From the NCBI RefSeq assembly GCF_014191055.1, contig NZ_JACHWB010000010.1:41123-105122 (forward strand): a stretch of DNA of 64,000 bases. The letters are read 5' to 3'. Of the stretch, positions 22,618-30,454 are shown one piece after another. The position numbers and the translations under genes were made by a program. Source of the DNA: Microvirga lupini. Lineage in GTDB: Bacteria > Pseudomonadota > Alphaproteobacteria > Rhizobiales > Beijerinckiaceae. The notes beneath the pieces were generated by a model. The model saw only the letters and a list, made by a program, of their open reading frames with translations. It ran no database searches and was not told the origin of the DNA. Positions within the stretch are counted from its first letter, which is position 1. Every line of letters starts with the position of its first letter.

Positions 22618-25600
22618 CTACTCCGCCGCAACGGCCATCGGCTGCGGATCGGCGCGGAACTTGGCGAGGAGACCGGCCTCTTCCGCCTTGGCGGCCTTCA
22701 AGTTCCGCTCCTTGATGTGACCGAAGCCGCGGATCTTTTGTGGGATGCCGGCAAGCCCGACAGCCGTGGCATGATTGCCGGCATTCAGCTTCGCCACGAT
22801 CTCTTCGATCAGCCCCTCGAACGCGCCGATGAGCTGGCGCTCGGTGCGCCGCTCGTGCGTGTAGCCGAACACATCGAGCGGCGTGCCGCGAAGCCGCTTG
22901 AACTTCGCCAGAACGCCCATGGCCTTGAGCATCCACGGCCCAAAGCTCATCTTGCGCGGCAGGCCGGTGATCGGGTCCTTCTTGGCGAGGATCGGCGGCG
23001 CCATGTGGAACTCGTAGCGCAGGTTCTCACCCTCGAAGGCGGATGCCACCTGCTTCTCGAAATGGCCGTTCGTGTAGAGGCGCGCCACCTCGTACTCGTC
23101 CTTGTAGGCCATGAGCTTGAACAGCGAGCGCGCCACCGCGTCGGTGAGCGCGGTCGCACCCGGCACGGCCTTGTCCTCCGCCGCGCGCACGCGCTCGACA
23201 AGGGTGCCGTACCGCCGGGCATAGCGCCTGCTCTGATAACCGGCCAGGAAGCCGACGCGCCGTTCGATCACCTCGTCGAGGGTCTCGGACAGCTTGCGCG
23301 ACTCCGTCGGAGCCTTCAGCTCGCTCATCATGGCGGCGATGAGCTCCGGCTCCGCCGCCGCGCGGCGGCCCCAGGTGAAGGCGGCGAGGTTCATCTTCAC
23401 CGCTTCGCCATTGAGCTCGATGGCCTTTTCGATGGCGGCACCCGAGAGCGGGACGCGGCCGGTCTGGTAGGCATAGCCCAGCATGAACATGTTGGCCGCA
23501 ATCGCATTGCCGAGAAGCGCCGTGGCGACCGCCGTCGCATCGACGAAGGACGCGCCCTCATGGCCCGCCGCCGACTTGATGGCGCGCTTGAGGCGCTCCG
23601 TCGGCAGGGAGAAATCGGCATTGCGGGTGAACTCGCCCGGCATCACCTCGGCGGTGTTCACCACGAGCGCGGTCTGCCCCTGCTTCACGGCGGCCAGCAC
23701 CTTCTTGGTGCCGGTCACCACAAGGTCGCAGCCGAGCACGAGATGCGCCGATTCCGCACTCACGCGGATGGCGTGGATGTCATCCTGGTTGTTGGCGAGG
23801 CGCACATGGCTGTAGACGGCGCCACCCTTTTGGGCGAGGCCGGCCATGTCGATCATGCCCAATCCCTTGCCTTCGAGATGCGCCGCCATGCCGAGGATCG
23901 CCCCGATGGTGACGACGCCCGTGCCGCCGACGCCCGTCACGATGACGTTGAAGGTGCGGTCGATGGCGGGGATTACTGGGTCGGGCAGCGGTGTGAGCGT
24001 CATGCCTTCCGTCGAGACGGTCTCCGGCACGGCCTTCTTCACCTTGGCGCCATGAACCGTCACGAAGGAGGGGCAGAAGCCGTTGACGCAGGAAAAGTCC
24101 TTGTTGCAGTTGGACTGGTCGATCTGGCGCTTGCGGCCGAACTCGGTCTCCACCGGCTGCACGGCCACGCAATTCGACTGCACCGAGCAGTCGCCGCAGG
24201 CCTCGCAGACGAGATCGTTGATGATCACGCGCTTGTCGGGATCCGGGAACTCGCCCCGCTTGCGGCGGCGGCGCTTCTCCGACGCGCAGGTCTGGTCGTA
24301 GATCATCACCGACACGCCCGGCACCTCCGCGAGCTGGCGCTGCACGGATTCCAACTCGCTGCGGTGATGGATCGTCATGCCCGCCGGCCAGCGGATCTCC
24401 TTCGGGTACTTGTGCGGCTCGTCGGTCACGAGGGCGACGCGCTCGACGCCTTCCTCGCGCACTTGGCGGGCGATCATGTCGACGGTGAGCCCGCCCTCAT
24501 GCTTCTGCCCGCCGGTCATGGCGACAGCGTCGTTGAAGAGGATCTTGTACGTGACGTTGGTCTTGGTGTGGATCGACCAGCGCAGTGCCAGAACGCCGGA
24601 ATGGTTGTAGGTGCCGTCGCCCAGGTTCTGGAACACGTGGCCGCGCTTCGAGAACGGCGCCTCGCCTATCCAGTTCGCACCCTCGCCGCCCATCTGGGTG
24701 AAGCCTTCGGTGGAGCGGTCCATCCACTGCACCATGTAATGGCAGCCGATGCCCGCGTAGGCGCGCATGCCCTCCGGCACTTTCGTGGACGAGTTGTGCG
24801 GGCAGCCGGCGCAGAAATGCGGCACGCGGTTCGCCACATCGCCCGTGGTCGCCAGCACGTCCTGCGCATGGCGAAGGCGCGCCACGCGGCCGCGCAGGTC
24901 GTCGTTGTTGTGGTAGGCCAGCAGGCGCTCGCCGATGGCGATGGCGATGTCGTTCGGATCGAGCGCGCCCTTGACCGGGAAGAGCCAATTACCGCTCTCA
25001 TCCTTCTTGCCGATGCAGACCGGCTGATTGGCCGTGCCGTAGAGCTCCTCGCGCAGCTGCACCTCGATGAGGGAGCGCTTTTCCTCGACGACGATCACCT
25101 TGTCGAGGCCGCGGGCAAAGTCGACAAGCTCGCGCTGCGACAGCGGCCACGGGCAGGCGACCTTGTAGAGGCGCAGGCCCATGTCGTTGGCCTTCACCTC
25201 GTCGAGTCCGAGTTCGTCCAGTGCCTGGCGCACGTCGAGATAGGATTTGCCGACCGTGATGATGCCGATCTTCGGGTTGCGACCACCGGAGAGCACGATG
25301 CGGTTGAGGTTGTTGGCCCGCACGAACGCCAACATGGCGTCGCGCTTGAAGTCCTGCAGCCGCGCCTCCTGGTCGAGCACGCCGTCGCGGTTGCGGATGT
25401 TGAGGCCGCCCGGTGGCATCGTGAAATCGTCGGGCAAGATGATCTTCACGCGGTCGAGCGACGCATCGACGGACGAAGTCGACTCGATGTTGTCCTTCAC
25501 GCATTTGAAGGCGACCCACGTGCCGGAAAAGCGGCTCATGGCATAGCCGTAGAGGCCGTAATCGAGGATCTCCTGAACGCCCGCCGGGTTCAGGATCGGC

Positions 25601-26118
25601 ATCATCACGTCGACGAAGTGGAATTCCGACTGGTGCGCGACGGTGGAGGACTCAGCCGTGTGGTCGTCGCCCATGAGCGCCAGCACGCCGCCGTGCTTCG
25701 AGGAGCCGGCCATGTTGGCGTGGCGGAACACGTCGCCGGAGCGGTCGACGCCCGGCCCCTTGCCGTACCAGAGGCCGAAGACGCCGTCGTACTTGCCCTC
25801 GCCGCGAACCTCCGCCTGCTGCGCGCCCCAGATCGCCGTGGCGGCGAGCTCCTCGTTGAGGCCGGGCTGGAACACGATGTTCGACTGATCGAGCCACTTG
25901 CGGGCGCGCCACATGTTCTGGTCGAGGCCGCCGATGGGGGAGCCGCGATAGCCGGACACGAGGCCGGCGGTGTTGAGGCCCGCCAGCCGGTCGCGCTCGC
26001 GCTGCATCATCAGCATGCGGATGACAGCCTGCGTTCCGGTGATGAAGACGTGATCCTTGGTGAGATCGTACTTGTCGTCGAGGGTCACCTGACGAAGCGC
26101 AACAGAACCTTCGGCCAT
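22618..26118 (-). CDS. indolepyruvate ferredoxin oxidoreductase, fused alpha-beta-gamma
   Basis: Oxidatively decarboxylates aryl pyruvates to aryl-acetyl-CoA with thiamine diphosphate and reduced-ferredoxin output. The single 1166-residue chain joins the TPP-binding halves (GYRGSPIGGLDQNM near the N terminus; GIGCHYMVQWMD; MGGEGANWIGE in the centre), an iron-sulfur segment with CEACGDCSVQSNC and CNKDFSCVNGFCP, and a C-terminal gamma-type domain beginning at VTGVGGTGVVTIGAILG. The ATG at 26118 has GGAGGA upstream. A perfect palindrome at 26180-26200 probably controls its promoter. This fused form is known from many proteobacteria. Confidence 0.95.
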   Translation of the reverse strand: MAEGSVALRQVTLDDKYDLTKDHVFITGTQAVIRMLMMQRERDRLAGLNTAGLVSGYRGSPIGGLDQNMWRARKWLDQSNIVFQPGLNEELAATAIWGAQQAEVRGEGKYDGVFGLWYGKGPGVDRSGDVFRHANMAGSSKHGGVLALMGDDHTAESSTVAHQSEFHFVDVMMPILNPAGVQEILDYGLYGYAMSRFSGTWVAFKCVKDNIESTSSVDASLDRVKIILPDDFTMPPGGLNIRNRDGVLDQEARLQDFKRDAMLAFVRANNLNRIVLSGGRNPKIGIITVGKSYLDVRQALDELGLDEVKANDMGLRLYKVACPWPLSQRELVDFARGLDKVIVVEEKRSLIEVQLREELYGTANQPVCIGKKDESGNWLFPVKGALDPNDIAIAIGERLLAYHNNDDLRGRVARLRHAQDVLATTGDVANRVPHFCAGCPHNSSTKVPEGMRAYAGIGCHYMVQWMDRSTEGFTQMGGEGANWIGEAPFSKRGHVFQNLGDGTYNHSGVLALRWSIHTKTNVTYKILFNDAVAMTGGQKHEGGLTVDMIARQVREEGVERVALVTDEPHKYPKEIRWPAGMTIHHRSELESVQRQLAEVPGVSVMIYDQTCASEKRRRRKRGEFPDPDKRVIINDLVCEACGDCSVQSNCVAVQPVETEFGRKRQIDQSNCNKDFSCVNGFCPSFVTVHGAKVKKAVPETVSTEGMTLTPLPDPVIPAIDRTFNVIVTGVGGTGVVTIGAILGMAAHLEGKGLGMIDMAGLAQKGGAVYSHVRLANNQDDIHAIRVSAESAHLVLGCDLVVTGTKKVLAAVKQGQTALVVNTAEVMPGEFTRNADFSLPTERLKRAIKSAAGHEGASFVDATAVATALLGNAIAANMFMLGYAYQTGRVPLSGAAIEKAIELNGEAVKMNLAAFTWGRRAAAEPELIAAMMSELKAPTESRKLSETLDEVIERRVGFLAGYQSRRYARRYGTLVERVRAAEDKAVPGATALTDAVARSLFKLMAYKDEYEVARLYTNGHFEKQVASAFEGENLRYEFHMAPPILAKKDPITGLPRKMSFGPWMLKAMGVLAKFKRLRGTPLDVFGYTHERRTERQLIGAFEGLIEEIVAKLNAGNHATAVGLAGIPQKIRGFGHIKERNLKAAKAEEAGLLAKFRADPQPMAVAAE

Positions 26119-26179
26119 GATCCGTTTTCCTCCTGGGGCTTGGGCCCCGCTGCCGGTGATCCGGTCTCGTTGTAGGGAA

Positions 26180-26200
26180 TATGTCAGTAATGCTGACATA
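26180..26200. promoter_or_regulatory. perfect palindromic operator candidate between divergent genes
   Basis: TATGTCAG-TAATG-CTGACATA: perfect 8-base arms with a 5-base spacer, 62 bases upstream of the oxidoreductase start and 116 bases before the DUF1007 start. A minus-strand TTGACG (26213-26218) lies just upstream of it, so a bound protein would cover the downstream promoter element. The bound regulator is unknown. Confidence 0.65.
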
Positions 26201-26315
26201 TATGCCGGAGCCCGTCAATCAACGCCTTTGTTTCGCCTCTGTTAACCATACAACGCTCATATCGCCTCTCATGACCGGCCTTCGCCGGGAGCGTTGCTGT
26301 TCCAGGGTCAAACGC

Positions 26316-26957
26316 ATGACATGCCATCTCGGTCTGAAATCCGCCCTGACGGTCTTGATTGTAGGCTTATCCTCGCCGGTGCTCGCGCATCCGCATGTGT
26401 GGGTCACGGCCAAGGCGGAAGTCGTCTTCGCCCCTGACGGCAAGGTCACGGGCGTTCGGCATCACTGGACGTTCGACGAGGCCTACACGGCCTATGTCAC
26501 GCAGGGGCTCGACAAGAACAACGACGGCAAGCTGACGCCGGAGGAGCTGCAGGAGCTCGCCGACGAGAATGCCGCCTCCCTCAATGAGTTCGACTACTTC
26601 ACGGTGCTGAAGGCGCGGGGGAAGCCCCAGACCTTTGGCTCACCGCAGGAAGCCCGGATGACCATGGAGAAGACGCAAGTGTCCATGTCGTTCCTCCTGC
26701 CCCTCAAAGCGCCGGTGGCGCCCTCGGGTGCCGTGTCCGTCGAGATCGAAGACCCTACCTTCTTTGTCTATTTCAGCCTGACGGAGGGCCAGGCAGCCAT
26801 CTCGCTGGCCAACGCGCCTCAGGGCTGCGTGACCAGCATCGCCAAGGCTAAGCCGCTGGAGGCCACCATGCAGCAGATCCTGCAGGACGAGGGCGCCATC
26901 CAGCCGCAGGACATCGGCATCGAATATTCCAACAGGGCCATCATCGCATGTCCCTGA
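26316..26957 (+). CDS. DUF1007 family periplasmic protein
   Basis: A 213-residue exported protein often encoded next to NicO-type metal transporters. It has a signal peptide (SALTVLIVGLSSPVLA then HPHVWV, so the mature N terminus begins with His-Pro-His). An EF-hand-like stretch LDKNNDGKLTPEEL occurs near residue 65. The start is not certain: ATG at 26316 gives a clean signal peptide, while upstream ATGs at 26271 and 26181 overlap the operator region. It overlaps the next gene by 10 bases. The metal-delivery role is inferred from context and the N-terminal histidines. Confidence 0.85.
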   Translation: MTCHLGLKSALTVLIVGLSSPVLAHPHVWVTAKAEVVFAPDGKVTGVRHHWTFDEAYTAYVTQGLDKNNDGKLTPEELQELADENAASLNEFDYFTVLKARGKPQTFGSPQEARMTMEKTQVSMSFLLPLKAPVAPSGAVSVEIEDPTFFVYFSLTEGQAAISLANAPQGCVTSIAKAKPLEATMQQILQDEGAIQPQDIGIEYSNRAIIACP

Positions 26958-27964
26958 CCTCCGACGCCCCTGCCCTTCCGAGCGTTAGCCGGACGCCACT
27001 GTGGCAGCGTCTCGGCATCATGCTCGCCGCCATCGCGGTTGTGGCCGCTGCCATGGGCCTTATCGGGCTGTGGCTCGGACCGGTGAGCAAACCGCCACCG
27101 CGCAACCCCTTCGGTATGGGCCTGCGCGAGGCGGCTCCTTCGGGGGATGTTGGTGCGTGGATCCTCTCTATTCAATCGGGGTTCTATGCCAGCCTGCAGG
27201 CTGGCGTGCGCGAGATGAAGCAGAATGGTTCGGCCTTCTTCTCGCTTCTCCTCGTCGGCTTCGCCTATGGGGTCTTCCATGCGGCCGGCCCCGGCCATGG
27301 CAAGGCGGTGATCTCGGGCTATCTCGTGGCAGACGAGAAGGCCCTGCGCAAAGGCTTCATCTTGAGTCTGGCGGCCGCCCTTGTGCAGGCGCTGGTCGCC
27401 ATCGGCATTGTGACTGTGGTCAGCCTCCTGCTGCGGGCCACCGCCTCCACCATGAACAAGCTTGCCCTGAACGTGGAGCTGGCGAGCTTCATTGCGGTCG
27501 CCCTGCTCGGTGCCGTCATCACCTGGCGCAAGGCCGGCAAGGTTCTGGGTGTCCTGGCGATGGCCCGCAACCCCTATGCGGCTGTTCAGGAGACCTGCGA
27601 CCACGTCCACCTGCCGCCGCCCGACGAGGTCAACCGGCTGACGCGCTGGCGCGACATGGCCAGCGTGGCGATTGCCGCCGGCATCCGCCCCTGCGCGGGC
27701 GCCCTCATCGTCCTGGTTTTTGCCCTGTCGCAAGGCCTGTTCGCCGCCGGTATCGCGGCAACCTTCGCCATGGCTCTCGGTACGGCTCTGACCACCAGCG
27801 CCATCGCGGCCGTTGCAGTCTTCTTTAAGGCCATGGCCTTGAAGGTCGCCGGCGGACGCGGCGCCTCGGGAGCCATTGCTATCGTGGGGATCGAGCTTTT
27901 CGCGGCGGCCTTCGTGCTGGTGCTGGGCGTGAGCCTGCTCTACGGGCTTTGGACGACTAGCTAG
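26948..27964 (+). CDS. NicO/RcnA-type nickel-cobalt transporter
   Basis: Polytopic membrane protein, 338 residues. The signature HAAGPGHGKAVISGYLV (about residues 110-126) and the later GIRPCAGALIVLVFALSQG match the NicO superfamily. A short internal HVHLPPP replaces the long His-rich loop of RcnA. The start overlaps the DUF1007 gene by 10 bases, so the two are translationally coupled. Direction (uptake or efflux) and metal (nickel, cobalt or zinc) cannot be fixed from the sequence. Confidence 0.88.
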   Translation: MSLTSDAPALPSVSRTPLWQRLGIMLAAIAVVAAAMGLIGLWLGPVSKPPPRNPFGMGLREAAPSGDVGAWILSIQSGFYASLQAGVREMKQNGSAFFSLLLVGFAYGVFHAAGPGHGKAVISGYLVADEKALRKGFILSLAAALVQALVAIGIVTVVSLLLRATASTMNKLALNVELASFIAVALLGAVITWRKAGKVLGVLAMARNPYAAVQETCDHVHLPPPDEVNRLTRWRDMASVAIAAGIRPCAGALIVLVFALSQGLFAAGIAATFAMALGTALTTSAIAAVAVFFKAMALKVAGGRGASGAIAIVGIELFAAAFVLVLGVSLLYGLWTTS

Positions 27965-28018
27965 AGCATCGGATCGATCCCAAAAGTGCGAGTCCACTTT
28001 TGGTTCCGATGCTTTAGA
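27964..28018. repeat. dispersed palindromic repeat, type C, copy 1
   Basis: Nested inverted repeat: GCATCGG ... CCGATGC outside and CAAAAGTG ... CACTTTTG inside. Nearly the same element is found at 29780-29830. It lies between the convergent NicO and gamma-glutamyltransferase genes and includes the stop codon of the latter. Confidence 0.85.
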
Positions 28019-29612
28019 GCCCCAGCGCCCCGCCGTCCGAGCGGGGATCGTGCACCGCCTCGACCCGCCCGTTGCGCGGGTGCTTCACCAGCATGCCCGC
28101 ATGGCCAAAGCGTCCGGAATAGGCTTCGTCCATCTCCTCGACCCTTTGGCCGAGCCGCGAGAGGCCGCTGATCAGGCCGGGGTCGAAAGGGTTCTCCACC
28201 TTGAGCACGGCCTCGAGCTCGCCGGGTTTCGCATCGAGCAGCCAGCGGGGCGCTTCCACCGCGTCCGCCAGCCCCATGCCCGCCTCCGCGTAGCGCGAGA
28301 AGATCTGGCTGAGGAACTGGGGCTGGGTCTCACCGCCCATCGCTCCGAAGGACAGCACCCGCCCGTCGTCGAACACCGCCATGGCCGGATTGAGGGAATG
28401 GAGCGGTCGATGGCCGGGCTCCAGCCGGTTGCGACTCGCGAGGTCGAGCGAGAAGGCCGTCCCGCGATTGTGCCAGAGGACACCCGTCGCCGGGAGCAGG
28501 CAGCCGGAGCCATAGGCCCAGAACACGGACTGGATATAGGACACGGCAAGTCCGTCCCGGTCGATGGCCCCCATCCAGATGGTATCCCCGTCGATGGGAC
28601 GCGGCAGGGGAAAGGAGGCGGCCCGCTTCATGTCGATGAGAGCCGCTTCCCTCTCCAGCGCTTGCGGCGTCAGGAAGGAGGCCGGATCGTGGGCGAGGTT
28701 GCGCGGGTCCGCGACAACCCGGTCGCGGAGGGAGAAGGCGCGCTTGGCAGCCTCGATGAGCGCGTGATGATGCTCCGGCGTCTCGGCCCGCAGCCCCTTG
28801 AGCCGCCCGACCATGCCAAGGATCAGCAGGGTGGCCAGTCCCTGGCTCGGTGGTGGCAGGTTGTAGACGGTTGAGTTCTGCAGTTGGACCGACAGGGGCT
28901 CCACGACGCGGGCGCGATAGGCCTCCAGGTCGCGGCGGGCGATAGGGCTGCCGATCCGCTCCAGATCGAGGGCGATCTCCCGCCCCACATCGCCCCGGTA
29001 GAAATCGGCCAAGCCCGCATGGGCGAGCTGCTCCAGGGTATCGGCAAGGCGAGGCGTCCGCCTCTGCGTGCCCTCCGGCGCTCTCCTGCCCTCGACCAAA
29101 AAGGCTTCGGCGAAACCAGGGACCTCATAGAGGGCGGCTTCCTCGCCGGTCACGAACCGCTCCTCAGAGCGTGAGACCGGGTATCCATCGCGGGCATGGC
29201 GGATGGCGTCCCCGAGCAGCAGATCGAGGGGCAGCTGCCCGCCGAGCGCCTTGGAGAGTTCTAGAGCCAGCCCCCAGCCGCTGACCGCACCGGCGACGGT
29301 CAGCGCCGCGTCAGGCCCGCGCGGCGGGATGGCGTCATAGCCCTTGTCGCGGTACCGCCGGATGGTGGCGAGCGAACCGGCCGGTCCGGAGGCATCGAGA
29401 CCATGGATGCGTCCTTTCGGCTCGCGCACGAGCCAGAACCCGTCGCCGCCAATGCCGTTCATGTGCGGATAGACCACCGCGATAGTGGCCGCCATGGCCA
29501 CCATGGCCTCAATGGCGTTGCCGCCGGCAGCCAGAATGGTCTGGCCCGTCTCGGCGGCGAGAGTGTGAGGAGCCGCAACGGCGGCTGTCGAAAAGACAGG
29601 GGTCTCGGGCAT
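28014..29612 (-). CDS. gamma-glutamyltransferase family protein
   Basis: Ntn-hydrolase that autocleaves before a threonine and hydrolyses or transfers gamma-glutamyl groups, for example from glutathione. About 532 residues. The N-terminal part has AAGGNAIEAMVA and NGIGGDGFW. Thr344 in DGDTIWMGAI is the likely nucleophile, and FGAMGGETQPQFLSQ is the GGxxGG-type motif near the C terminus. The sequence looks like the glutathione-hydrolase-like branch without a signal peptide, so it may be cytoplasmic. The ATG at 29612 has AAGAG upstream; a GTG at 29663 has no ribosome site. The stop codon lies in a dispersed repeat. Confidence 0.9.
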   Translation of the reverse strand: MPETPVFSTAAVAAPHTLAAETGQTILAAGGNAIEAMVAMAATIAVVYPHMNGIGGDGFWLVREPKGRIHGLDASGPAGSLATIRRYRDKGYDAIPPRGPDAALTVAGAVSGWGLALELSKALGGQLPLDLLLGDAIRHARDGYPVSRSEERFVTGEEAALYEVPGFAEAFLVEGRRAPEGTQRRTPRLADTLEQLAHAGLADFYRGDVGREIALDLERIGSPIARRDLEAYRARVVEPLSVQLQNSTVYNLPPPSQGLATLLILGMVGRLKGLRAETPEHHHALIEAAKRAFSLRDRVVADPRNLAHDPASFLTPQALEREAALIDMKRAASFPLPRPIDGDTIWMGAIDRDGLAVSYIQSVFWAYGSGCLLPATGVLWHNRGTAFSLDLASRNRLEPGHRPLHSLNPAMAVFDDGRVLSFGAMGGETQPQFLSQIFSRYAEAGMGLADAVEAPRWLLDAKPGELEAVLKVENPFDPGLISGLSRLGQRVEEMDEAYSGRFGHAGMLVKHPRNGRVEAVHDPRSDGGALGL

Positions 29613-29698
29613 GGGCTCTTGAATGAGAGGCGCGACAGAATGAGATTCGGGCAGAGCTTGCACCGGAGGGGGCGTTTAGGGTAGTCCCATCGGCAAGC

Positions 29699-29766
29699 GC
29701 ATCGTGCGGAAAAGTGGATCCGGTTTTCGCTGACGCGGACCTCCGGTTCCGCTTCGAACGATGTGC
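29699..29766. repeat. dispersed repeat, type C-related (GCATCGTGCGGAAAAGTGG family)
   Basis: Starts GCATCGTGCGGAAAAGTGG and ends with CGATGTGC; inside are GGATCCGG and GCGGAC/CCGGTTCCGC segments. The ends form an imperfect inverted repeat. It differs from the two GCATCGGA elements nearby but shares the GCATCG ... AAAAGTG plan. Confidence 0.6.
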
Positions 29767-29779
29767 CAGTTTGGAATAA

Positions 29780-29830
29780 GCATCGGATGGATGCTAAAAG
29801 TGCAAATCCACTTTTGGGTCCGATGCTTTA
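29780..29830. repeat. dispersed palindromic repeat, type C, copy 2
   Basis: GCATCGGATGGATGC, AAAAGTG, then CACTTTT and CCGATGC: the same nested plan as 27964-28018, with small differences in the loops. It ends 17 bases before the small membrane protein gene, so its hairpin would lie in that gene's leader. Confidence 0.85.
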
Positions 29831-29846
29831 AACGGAGTTAACCGAA

Positions 29847-30089
29847 GTGGCCCAGGCGAAAAGCACCAATTGGCGCAGCATGATCACCATCATGAGCATT
29901 ATGATCCTGGTGGGCGCAGAGGTTTTTGGCGTCGCCATCGCGGCCGGCTGGGCGATTGCCGGCCTGTTCGAACTCGGCGACTACGTGGGCTATGCCCTGA
30001 TGGCTCTCTTCAGCCTCTTCGCCATCTACATCCTGGTGAACCTCTGGCGCCGCTGCGTGGCCGTCGAGCCCCTGACGGGCCGCGCCTAG
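29847..30089 (+). CDS. small two-segment membrane protein
   Basis: An 80-residue protein with two hydrophobic segments (about residues 14-35, IMSIMILVGAEVFGVAIAAGW; and 42-64) and a short basic/polar C terminus. The GTG start at 29847 has CGGAG upstream; an ATG at 29880 is an alternative. I do not recognise a named family. Its stop codon overlaps the stop codon of the convergent DUF1850 gene. Confidence 0.7.
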   Translation: MAQAKSTNWRSMITIMSIMILVGAEVFGVAIAAGWAIAGLFELGDYVGYALMALFSLFAIYILVNLWRRCVAVEPLTGRA

Positions 30090-30454
30090 GGCTTTTCACA
30101 CACCTTCATCACGATTGGATCGGCTTGCGCCGGCACATAGGCTTCCATCGGGCGGCACTGGCCCGATATGCAGATCCGCCAATCCGCTGTGGCGCCTGAG
30201 CGGCGCATGACCACCTGGGCTTGAGGCGGCAGGCTCGGCTTCCATGACCAGACCCCATGGGCGAGTTCGGCCTCCGGCGGCGGCTCCATTCCGGCCCCGG
30301 AGCCGCGCACCCGCGCCTCGACGAGTTCCAAACCCGCAGGGCTTGAGCGCCAATCCTCCTCCCAGACGATCTTCTCGACCGAATGCGTCCAAGCGAGGGT
30401 GATCGCGCCCGCCATGAGGGGTGCAATCGCGGAGCCGGCCAGGAGGCAGATCAT
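30086..30454 (-). CDS. DUF1850 domain protein, TRAP transporter partner
   Basis: A 122-residue protein with an N-terminal signal or anchor segment (CLLAGSAIAPLMAGA) followed by the DUF1850 hallmark LAWTHSVEKIVWEEDW. DUF1850 genes are commonly found beside TAXI-type fused TRAP permeases, as here. The ATG at 30454 shares one base with the TRAP permease stop (TGATG), so translation is coupled. A longer open frame continues upstream to 31483, but that part is a shadow of the TRAP gene. Function is unknown; a role in transport-complex assembly or substrate handling is only a guess from location. Confidence 0.85.
   Translation of the reverse strand: MICLLAGSAIAPLMAGAITLAWTHSVEKIVWEEDWRSSPAGLELVEARVRGSGAGMEPPPEAELAHGVWSWKPSLPPQAQVVMRRSGATADWRICISGQCRPMEAYVPAQADPIVMKVCEKP

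Noticed and set aside
22558..26175. A 1205-codon open frame on the + strand opposite the indolepyruvate oxidoreductase gene
   Set aside because: It mirrors the codon structure of the real minus-strand gene. High GC with strong third-position bias leaves one antisense frame free of stops. Its product is Arg/His/Leu/Ala-rich without domains.
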